A stretch of 5,258 nt of DNA from the NCBI GenBank assembly GCA_002314525.1, contig DCGE01000132.1, forward strand, positions 9,229-14,486, in the 5' to 3' direction. Below are positions 1 through 5,258 of the stretch, piece by piece (position 1 is the first letter of the stretch; each line of letters opens with the position of its first letter). Below the pieces are notes generated by a model, which worked only from the letters and a program-made list of their open reading frames with translations, was not told where the DNA came from and made no database searches. The position numbers and the translations under genes were made by a program. The stretch is from Prevotellaceae bacterium UBA1786 (GTDB lineage: Bacteria; Bacteroidota; Bacteroidia; Bacteroidales; Bacteroidaceae).

Positions 1-2802
1 TGGCAGAAGACTTCTCCAAAATACAACCCGTTTGATACTGATATGCTCCTGTCGGATGCTCTCGACGAATGTGCCACTGGTCACGAAAGGGATTCGCTCA
101 GCAGTCTGACTCAGTCGGTAGTCAAGAACAAGAACTTCTCACTGAGCAACTGGAAGTCAAACTGGGCTCATCGTAATCCGCTGCCATTCGATCCTAACAA
201 CTTCTCTCTCAGCTATGCTCATAGCCAGAATTACAAGGAAGGAGAAACAACGATCTATCAGAACAACGAAAACTGGAAGGGTAGCCTTCAGTACAACTAC
301 TCTCCTAAATATAAGACTTGGGAACCTTTCAAGGATATGAAGTCGAAGTCCAAGTGGGCTGACATCATCAAGGCTCAGAACCTGAACTGGCTTCCTCAGA
401 GTGTGTCCTTCAGTACTGATATCTCAAGAACCTATTATGAATACCAGGAACGTGATATCGATGCAGGAACGAAACTGCCTGTCGAATTTTCATCACAGTT
501 CCTCTGGAACCGTCAGCTGACTATCCGGTGGGATATCTTCAACGCATTGAAACTGAACTATACATCGGCAACTCATGCAGAAATCGAGGAACCGTATCGC
601 ATAGTAAACAAGAGCCTCTATCCTGATGACTATGAGGTGTGGAAGGACAGCGTGCTGACAAGTATCCGCAATTTCGGTCGTCCTCTTACTTATAACTCTA
701 CATTCTCTGGCTCGTACGCAGTACCTTTGAACAAGATTCCGCTCACCGACTGGATGGGTTTGGATGGTAGTTATAACTCAACATACGGATGGACTCGTGG
801 AGCAGAACTTGCTGATAAGACAAATCTGGGTCATACGGCAACCACTCAGCGCAATGTCACCATCAACGGAAAACTCAACATGGAGACTCTGTACAAGAAG
901 TCCAAGTTCCTTGATGAGGCAAACCAGCGATTCTCGGGAAACAAGTCTTCTTCCGACACAAAGAAGAGTACTGCCAGCCGTGCACGTACAAACGCAAAGA
1001 GCGACGGAAAGGAAACATCTGCAACTCCGAAACCGAGTGCCAGCAAGAACAAGGGCTTCAACCATGAAATCGGACTGAACGACTCTACCTATACGGAAAT
1101 CAAGCATAACCAGAACTCAAAGAAGATCATCGTTCGTGGTACTACAAAGGAGGGAAAGACTTATGATCTGAAGTACAAGAAAGTCGACGAGAATACAATC
1201 CGCATCCTCAATCAAGACACAATTCCTATCAAGTTGTCTGTCATCGCAAAGGCTCCTGTCGATCATTCCACTTCAACTTGGTATAAGACGGCTCAGGTCG
1301 TAGCACGTGGACTGATGATGGTCCGTAATGTCAGTGTGTCATACAGAAACACATATTCTTTGTCGCTGCCGGGCTTCAAAACTGAAATCGGAAGTGCCTT
1401 CGGACAGCGCAACATAGATGGTATTCTCTCACCAGGTCTTGACTTTGCTCTTGGTGCCATCGATGACAGTTATGTGCGAAAGGCACATAGTAGAGGATGG
1501 CTCAATGATTCCGTCACCACTCCGGCCAATACCAACTCTACGGAGGACGTTCAGGTCAAGATCACACTGGAACCGGTCCGCGACCTCAAGATCGACATGT
1601 CTGCCAGCCGTACCGTGAACAAGTCGCAGAGTATCCAGTTCATGTATGATAATATGCCGACGACCCGAAGCGGTAGTTTCACGATGACTATGATCACCAT
1701 GAAATCTGCATTCTCATCAATAGGCGATATCAACGACAACTATAACTCAAAACCGTTCGATGACTTTATCTCCAACCTCGATATTGTCCAGAAACGCCTT
1801 GAGAACCAATATCTCGGCACTAAGTACCCAAGCGGCAAACATAAGGACCTGCCATTCAATCCGGAGAACGGAACGGTTGACAAATACTCCGCTGACGTCA
1901 TGATTCCTGCATTCCTTGCAGCCTACAGCGGAAAGGATGCCAGCAGCAGTTGTCTTGATATATTCCCGTCAATGCTGAAGATGCTGCCGAACTGGAGTTT
2001 GTCATACAGCGGACTGTCAAAACTGTCGTGGTTCTCAGAGCGCTTCAAGAGCTTCAATGTCAACCATTCCTACAAGAGTGTTTATTCTGTCGGTGCATAC
2101 AACTCATACACAAACTATATTGCCAGTATGGGTGATCTGGGTTATATCACAGATGTCACTTCCGGCAATCTCATACCGAGCAGCATGTACAACGTGAGTA
2201 CGGTAAGTCTCAATGAGACATTCTCGCCTTTGATCGGTGTCGATATGACTTTCAATAGCGGACTTACTGGTAAGGTTGAATACAAAAAGACGCGAAGTCT
2301 CAATCTCAGTATGACATCAGTGGCGCTTACCGAGAACTTCTCAAACGATATCGTCATAGGAATGGGATATAAGATAAAGGACCTTAATCTCTTTGGCGTG
2401 AAGAGACTTCAGGATCCGGCAAGCAAGAAGGACTCCAAATCTTCGAGGACATCGAAGAACAGCAAGAACAGCAAGAATGACAAGAATGATACACAGTCTT
2501 CGAGGACAACTACGTCGAGAACCCGCAATACTGTCAGTCATGACCTGAATCTCAGATGCGACTTCTCATATCGTATGCAGAATGCCATCAACAGGAATAT
2601 CCAGACGCGTATCAATACTGGTACGAATGGTAGTACTGCTTACAAAATTGCCCTTTCGGCTGACTATACTTTCAGTCGTATGCTGACAATCAGCGGATTC
2701 CTTGACTGGCAGAAGAATGTACCATTGGTTTCAACCAATTCATACCCAACTACTACAGCTGATTTCGGAGTCAGCATGAAGTTCTCGCTTACAAGGCAAT
2801 GA
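1..2802 (+). CDS. sprA: SprA/Sov, type IX secretion outer-membrane translocon, C-terminal part (5' truncated by window)
   Basis: The frame is open from base 1 (WQKTSPKYNPFDTD…), so the ATG at 43 is an internal Met and not the start; 933 codons are present. Full SprA/Sov proteins are about 2,400-2,500 residues, so this is roughly the last 40%. Known role: SprA forms the very large (36-strand) single-chain beta-barrel in the outer membrane through which T9SS cargo leaves the periplasm. Family-like segments seen here are NPFDPNNFSLSY (169-204), LPGF followed by a PGLDFALG stretch and RGWL (about 1366-1503), PNWSLSYSGLSKLSWF (about 1987-2034), and a final barrel region (about 2539-2799) with DLNLRCDFSYR, ALSADYTFSRMLTI, SYPTTTADFG and a last strand GVSMKFSLTRQ. 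Strands are amphipathic and rich in Tyr, Ser, Thr and Asn. Two Ser/Lys-rich inserts interrupt the barrel (listed separately). The stop TGA overlaps the next ATG. The identification is from recalled family similarity and is strong. Confidence 0.93.
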   Translation, partial: WQKTSPKYNPFDTDMLLSDALDECATGHERDSLSSLTQSVVKNKNFSLSNWKSNWAHRNPLPFDPNNFSLSYAHSQNYKEGETTIYQNNENWKGSLQYNYSPKYKTWEPFKDMKSKSKWADIIKAQNLNWLPQSVSFSTDISRTYYEYQERDIDAGTKLPVEFSSQFLWNRQLTIRWDIFNALKLNYTSATHAEIEEPYRIVNKSLYPDDYEVWKDSVLTSIRNFGRPLTYNSTFSGSYAVPLNKIPLTDWMGLDGSYNSTYGWTRGAELADKTNLGHTATTQRNVTINGKLNMETLYKKSKFLDEANQRFSGNKSSSDTKKSTASRARTNAKSDGKETSATPKPSASKNKGFNHEIGLNDSTYTEIKHNQNSKKIIVRGTTKEGKTYDLKYKKVDENTIRILNQDTIPIKLSVIAKAPVDHSTSTWYKTAQVVARGLMMVRNVSVSYRNTYSLSLPGFKTEIGSAFGQRNIDGILSPGLDFALGAIDDSYVRKAHSRGWLNDSVTTPANTNSTEDVQVKITLEPVRDLKIDMSASRTVNKSQSIQFMYDNMPTTRSGSFTMTMITMKSAFSSIGDINDNYNSKPFDDFISNLDIVQKRLENQYLGTKYPSGKHKDLPFNPENGTVDKYSADVMIPAFLAAYSGKDASSSCLDIFPSMLKMLPNWSLSYSGLSKLSWFSERFKSFNVNHSYKSVYSVGAYNSYTNYIASMGDLGYITDVTSGNLIPSSMYNVSTVSLNETFSPLIGVDMTFNSGLTGKVEYKKTRSLNLSMTSVALTENFSNDIVIGMGYKIKDLNLFGVKRLQDPASKKDSKSSRTSKNSKNSKNDKNDTQSSRTTTSRTRNTVSHDLNLRCDFSYRMQNAINRNIQTRINTGTNGSTAYKIALSADYTFSRMLTISGFLDWQKNVPLVSTNSYPTTTADFGVSMKFSLTRQ
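934..1053 (+). other. Ser/Lys-rich low-complexity insert in SprA (first)
   Basis: Forty codons (fragment residues 312-351) encode a hydrophilic stretch with 10 Ser, 8 Lys and 2 Arg but only 3 acidic residues, and no beta-strand-like alternation. It lies between a segment resembling a barrel strand (…NGKLNMETLYKKSKFLDEANQRF) and GFNHEIGLND. It looks like a flexible, positively charged loop or linker. Its side of the membrane cannot be told from the sequence. It contains the motif ASRARTN, echoed by TSRTRNT in the second insert. Confidence 0.6.
2440..2508 (+). repeat. 12-bp direct repeat pair flanking the tandem array
   Basis: TCTTCGAGGACA occurs at 2440-2451 and again, identically, at 2497-2508, each time encoding SSRT in frame. 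The copies are 57 bp apart (a multiple of three) and bracket the 9-bp tandem repeat, so recombination between them would delete 19 codons without a frameshift. Confidence 0.7.
2452..2487 (+). repeat. In-frame 9-bp tandem repeat (4 imperfect copies) inside sprA
   Basis: Four consecutive 9-bp units, TCGAAGAAC, AGCAAGAAC, AGCAAGAAT and GACAAGAAT, encode (S/D)KN four times. The unit length is a multiple of three, so gain or loss of copies would leave the reading frame intact and only change the loop length. Confidence 0.75.
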
Positions 2803-3476
2803 CACTTAAGCAACTCATAGAAAAGGAAGACTGGGACGGACTCAAGAAGAATCTTGATGCCATGACTAATTCCCAGTTCAGGCGGGCAGAGACAAATATC
2901 AGAACGATATTGTCATCTGTTTCAAATGCTCTTTTCTGGGATGCCTATCTTTTTCTGATGAAATACAGACATCAGTCGTTCATCACTTGTATCACTTCAA
3001 TCAGACATCTCGTGAAATCCGGAGAACTGGATTTCAGCCATGAAAGTGCACGCGAACTGAATGTGTGGTTGCAGGAACATTCGCCTGAATCGGTGCATAA
3101 AATCATAAGTATGGCTATTCCGCTGCTGACTTCTGAAGCACAGGCTGAAGGACTGCTGCATCTTTTCAATCGGAATGCTGATGCCCTTTGTGTGCCGGTG
3201 CTTGTCCGTCAGGATACTCCGCTTGCATACTATATGATGTTCAAGGCACTGAAACAGGCTGACAGTCTTGAACTCATAAGGAAATGCATCGTCTTTCTTG
3301 TACAGAAACACGATGACCTGTCATTCAATATGGCGAGCATCCTGAAAAGCTATTTCGGCATTGACGATATCAATATCAGTTTCTCGCTCAGGGTCGAACC
3401 ATACGAACTGAGCCACATGGACCAATCATTTGCAAATTTCAATCATATTCTAAACGGAAGGAGACCAAAATTATGA
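2799..3476 (+). CDS. Unrecognised helical protein between sprA and the subtilase
   Basis: A complete 225-residue protein that I do not recognise. It starts at the ATG that overlaps the sprA stop (ATGA, 2799-2802). No usable Shine-Dalgarno is present (AAGG at 2793-2796 lies only 2 nt from the start), so translation is probably coupled to sprA. There is no signal peptide or clear membrane segment, so a cytoplasmic location is inferred. Most of residues 1-190 looks like short amphipathic helices (for example 3-20, 43-56, 97-110, 113-124, 141-153 and 157-170), resembling an alpha-solenoid or helical-repeat fold, though I see no repeat consensus. The tail (about 190-225) is less regular and ends in the basic NGRRPKL. 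There are three Cys (64, 131, 163) with no CxxC motif and no visible catalytic motif. Its stop overlaps the start of the protease gene. Base composition is like its neighbours, with no sign of recent transfer. Function unknown; a regulatory or assembly role linked to T9SS is only a guess by position. Confidence 0.85.
   Translation: MTLKQLIEKEDWDGLKKNLDAMTNSQFRRAETNIRTILSSVSNALFWDAYLFLMKYRHQSFITCITSIRHLVKSGELDFSHESARELNVWLQEHSPESVHKIISMAIPLLTSEAQAEGLLHLFNRNADALCVPVLVRQDTPLAYYMMFKALKQADSLELIRKCIVFLVQKHDDLSFNMASILKSYFGIDDINISFSLRVEPYELSHMDQSFANFNHILNGRRPKL
3456..3464 (+). promoter_or_regulatory. Shine-Dalgarno site for the S8 protease gene
   Basis: GGAAGGAGA ends 8 nt before the ATG at 3473, a good position for pairing with the 16S rRNA tail. 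It supports that start, which also gives the protein a proper signal peptide. Such purine-rich sites are less used in Bacteroidota than in many other phyla, and the other two starts in this window lack one. Confidence 0.6.
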
Positions 3477-4990
3477 AAAAGAGCAAGTTACTTTCATTAC
3501 TATTGTTGGCTTTGTGTTGCCATATCAACTCTAATGCACAAAACATTCCAGCTGAGGAGTTCGAAGGCCTGGGCATAGTCACGCCTTACGACACCCTACC
3601 TTATTATAAATATAGGGTGACGCTTCGAGACAAGAAGAATAACGAGTATTCAGTCAAGCACCCTGAGGCATTCCTTTCCCAGAAGGCCATCGAACGCCGC
3701 AAGAAACAGAAACTCAAGATTGACAAGACTGACTTGCCTGTAAGCCGTAAGTATATCGACATGATCCTTGAGACAGGAGTGAAAATCGACCATACGAGCA
3801 AATGGAACAACACGGTGGTGATCAGTACTGTAGATACTAATGTGGTGTCAAAACTTAAGTCGCTCCCTTGTGTCAAGGACGTGAGGAAGGTCGCCTTCTA
3901 TCCGTCGAAGAAGGGAATCGGGGCTTTGGAGAAAGCCAGGTCAGGGAAGGTCTCTCCGCTTGACTCTGCGATAACAAGTTTCAGAGAGAGGCTTGCTGGC
4001 ATTGCGGAACAGAAGGGGTCAATTCCTAAACGTTATTATGCAATCGCACCTGATACGACTGATTCATATTATTTTGTATCGAATACTCAGATAAAGCAAC
4101 TGAACGGTAAGACTCTGCACCAGTCGGGCTATAAGGGTGAGGGAATGACAATTGCAGTCATCGACGGAGGCTTCACCAATGCCGATATCATGCCTATCCT
4201 GAAGAATACAAAGATCGTTGGCACAAAGGACTTCGTTCATCGTAGGAATGACTTCTACAATACTGGAAGTCACGGAATGATGGTACTGTCTTGTATGGGG
4301 ACCAACGTTCCTGGTACAATCGTCGGTACTGCTCCGGAGGCATCCTATTGGCTTCTCCTTTCTGAGGACGGAGATTCTGAACAATTGGTTGAGGAGGATA
4401 ACTGGTGTGCTGCCATTGAGTTTGCAGACAGTGTGGGTGTTGATGTCGTCAACACATCTCTGGGCTATGCCAACTTCGATGCAAAGGAAGATTGTCTGAA
4501 GTATTGGCAACTTGACGGTGTAACCGAGAATATATCCCGTTCGGCTTCGATGTGTGCAAAGAAGGGTATGATACTGGTCAACAGTGCTGGCAATTCAGGT
4601 AATGATGCCTGGAAACTCATCACGGCTCCTGCCGATGCAAAAGATGTTCTGACGGTAGGTGCGGTCAACAATTCCTATAGCAATACCAATTTCTCTTCTC
4701 TTGGCAATACATCCGATGGAAGAATCAAACCTGACGTGATGGCTCTCGGAGAAGGTGTATGGCTATGTGGAACTGACGGAATGCTGACACCTGGTTCCGG
4801 CACTTCATTCGCATCGCCTATTCTCTGTGGAATGGTGGCTTGTCTCTGGCAGGCACTGCCAAAACTCACTGCCTATCAGATTATGGATCTTGTGAGGAAT
4901 GCCGGCAACAATGTCGATCATCCTGACAATGTATATGGTTGGGGTATTCCTGACTTCAACAAAGCATGGCAGACGGGAAAAGGTCAATAA
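3473..4990 (+). CDS. Secreted S8 family (subtilisin-like) serine protease
   Basis: A complete 505-residue predicted endopeptidase. Residues 1-22 are a Sec signal peptide (MKKSK, a Leu-rich core, then SNA before Gln23), giving a mature N-terminus of Gln, common in Bacteroidales exported proteins. Residues about 35-145 form a Bacteroidota-type N-terminal region (YYKYRVTLRDK, HPEAFLSQKAIERR, DLPVSRKYID), probably a propeptide/inhibitor-like domain. The catalytic domain covers about 200-500: Asp231 (VIDGGF), His267 (SHGMM), substrate-binding strand VVNTSLG (325-331), oxyanion-hole Asn374 (SAGNSG) and nucleophile Ser445 (GSGTSFASP). All expected residues are present, so it should be active. The chain stops at GWGIPDFNKAWQTGKGQ, immediately after the catalytic fold, with no T9SS C-terminal sorting domain; relatives I recall often carry one. 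I infer a periplasmic or non-T9SS location. The start overlaps the previous stop by ATGA, and the 3' end overlaps xseA by 25 bp. The substrate is unknown. Confidence 0.93.
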   Translation: MKKSKLLSLLLLALCCHINSNAQNIPAEEFEGLGIVTPYDTLPYYKYRVTLRDKKNNEYSVKHPEAFLSQKAIERRKKQKLKIDKTDLPVSRKYIDMILETGVKIDHTSKWNNTVVISTVDTNVVSKLKSLPCVKDVRKVAFYPSKKGIGALEKARSGKVSPLDSAITSFRERLAGIAEQKGSIPKRYYAIAPDTTDSYYFVSNTQIKQLNGKTLHQSGYKGEGMTIAVIDGGFTNADIMPILKNTKIVGTKDFVHRRNDFYNTGSHGMMVLSCMGTNVPGTIVGTAPEASYWLLLSEDGDSEQLVEEDNWCAAIEFADSVGVDVVNTSLGYANFDAKEDCLKYWQLDGVTENISRSASMCAKKGMILVNSAGNSGNDAWKLITAPADAKDVLTVGAVNNSYSNTNFSSLGNTSDGRIKPDVMALGEGVWLCGTDGMLTPGSGTSFASPILCGMVACLWQALPKLTAYQIMDLVRNAGNNVDHPDNVYGWGIPDFNKAWQTGKGQ

Positions 4991-5258
4991 CCCTTCACGA
5001 ACTCAATTCAAGGGTGCGTGACGCCCTTGAGTCATCGTTCCTCACCCCTCTCTGGATTCAGACTGAAATCAGTGAGGTCAGGGAACGTGGCGGTCATTGC
5101 TATCTGGAATTCATCGAAAAGGATCCCAAGGGCAACGACATTATTGCAAGGTCGTCGGCTGTGATATGGAAGAGTACTTGGACCTTGCTGAAACCCTATT
5201 TTGAACAAGCTACATCTCAGTCTCTGTCGGCTGGTATGCAGGTTCTGGTACAGGGTGA
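4966..5258 (+). CDS. xseA: Exodeoxyribonuclease VII large subunit, N-terminal part (3' truncated by window)
   Basis: Ninety-seven codons plus two bases are present and the frame is still open at the window end. The protein begins MADGKRSITLHELNSRVRDALES and continues with PLWIQTEISEVRERGGHCYLEFIEKDP (residues 28-54), AVIWKSTW and LLKPYFE. This matches the N-terminal OB-fold DNA-binding domain of XseA: the L.ELN..VR..LE helix, the W(I/V)..E(I/L)S(E/D)V strand, GHCYLE and the A.(I/M)W element. The full protein is usually about 400-450 residues, so only the OB-fold is here. With XseB it forms exonuclease VII, which degrades single-stranded DNA in the cytoplasm. I chose ATG 4966 because it is the only ATG between the last upstream stop in this frame and the conserved domain. 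It lies inside the last codons of the protease gene (25-bp overlap) and has no visible Shine-Dalgarno, suggesting coupled translation. xseB would be expected downstream. Confidence 0.92.
   Translation, partial: MADGKRSITLHELNSRVRDALESSFLTPLWIQTEISEVRERGGHCYLEFIEKDPKGNDIIARSSAVIWKSTWTLLKPYFEQATSQSLSAGMQVLVQG
5008..5030 (+). other. Potential RNA hairpin just inside xseA
   Basis: TCAAGGGTG (5008-5016) can pair with CGCCCTTGA (5022-5030) around a 5-nt loop CGTGA: nine pairs, one of them G-U. It begins 18 bases after the protease stop codon. It is not followed by a T-run, so it is not a standard intrinsic terminator. A competing weaker pairing, ACCCTT (4990-4995) with AAGGGT (5010-5015), uses the same left arm. 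The structure is seen in the sequence; any function (mRNA end protection, attenuation, or chance within coding DNA) is inference. Confidence 0.35.

Larger units (their letters stand above)
2422..2532 (+). other. Ser/Lys/Arg-rich low-complexity insert in SprA (second)
   Basis: Thirty-seven codons (fragment residues 808-844) with 10 Ser, 7 Lys and 4 Arg, placed between the strand VIGMGYKIKDLNLFG and the conserved C-terminal strand starting HDLNLRCDFSYR. Counting the last five predicted strands back from a periplasmic C-terminus would put this loop outside the cell, but that count is a by-eye inference. The DNA is internally repetitive (listed separately), which suggests growth by repeat slippage. 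Confidence 0.6.

Noticed and set aside
43..45. ATG at 43 as the start of the first gene
   Set aside because: The 14 codons before it are open in the same frame and continue the SprA-like sequence, and full-length SprA is far longer, so this is an internal methionine.
764..1107. Overlapping open frames of about 100 codons on both strands inside sprA
   Set aside because: They coincide with the low-complexity insert of sprA, whose biased composition leaves stops rare in other frames. The translations look like noise.
2724..2739. Short palindrome ATTGGT-TTCA-ACCAAT near the end of sprA
   Set aside because: Only six pairs, inside conserved coding sequence, with no T-run and 60 bases before the stop. 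Most likely chance.
2780..3480. Possible internal promoters (Bacteroidota TAnnTTTG / TTTG boxes) ahead of the unknown gene or the protease
   Set aside because: I found no correctly spaced pair of boxes by eye, and all the DNA there is coding.
3515..3520. Two adjacent Cys (residues 15-16) in the protease signal peptide as a possible lipoprotein site
   Set aside because: The preceding residues are L-A-L, with Leu at -1, where a lipobox needs Gly, Ala or Ser. The later SNA/Q site fits ordinary signal peptidase cleavage better.
4064..4510. A 148-codon open frame on the minus strand opposite the protease gene
   Set aside because: It lies entirely within the subtilase catalytic domain, where the + strand frame carries Asp231 and His267. 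Its translation is Cys/Ser/Thr-rich with no recognisable domain and no supporting start signal.

Overview
This window is a tightly packed, single-strand stretch of a Bacteroidota chromosome, most likely from the order Bacteroidales and plausibly Prevotellaceae-like. That assignment rests on the end of a SprA/Sov-type type IX secretion translocon, a Bacteroidales-style subtilase with an '…SNAQ' signal peptide, and an XseA N-terminus with the '[HC]YLEF(I)(E/Q)KDP' form that I associate with Bacteroidales. The genus cannot be fixed by eye.

Layout, all on the + strand: (1) 1-2802, the C-terminal 933 residues of SprA/Sov, cut by the left window edge; (2) 2799-3476, a 225-residue, mostly helical protein without a signal peptide, which I do not recognise; (3) 3473-4990, a complete 505-residue secreted S8 (subtilisin-family) protease with an intact Asp/His/Ser triad; (4) 4966-5258, the first 97 codons of xseA (exodeoxyribonuclease VII large subunit), cut by the right edge.

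There is no intergenic DNA. The first two junctions are ATGA overlaps (start and stop share bases) and the third is a 25-bp overlap, so the four genes look like one transcription unit with translational coupling. No promoter or factor-independent terminator is visible. The one clear Shine-Dalgarno-like site, GGAAGGAGA, precedes the protease.

SprA is the giant outer-membrane pore of the type IX secretion system (T9SS). The protease would cross the inner membrane by Sec, but it ends directly after its catalytic domain with no T9SS sorting domain, so a periplasmic location is the simplest inference even though it is co-encoded with the pore. The unknown cytoplasmic-looking protein between them is the best candidate for something undescribed. 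xseA is a DNA-repair housekeeping gene that appears simply to be cotranscribed.

The window contains no mobile element, CRISPR array, tRNA or rRNA that I can see. The main sub-gene oddities are two Ser/Lys-rich low-complexity inserts in SprA (one built on a 9-bp tandem repeat) and a hairpin just inside xseA.
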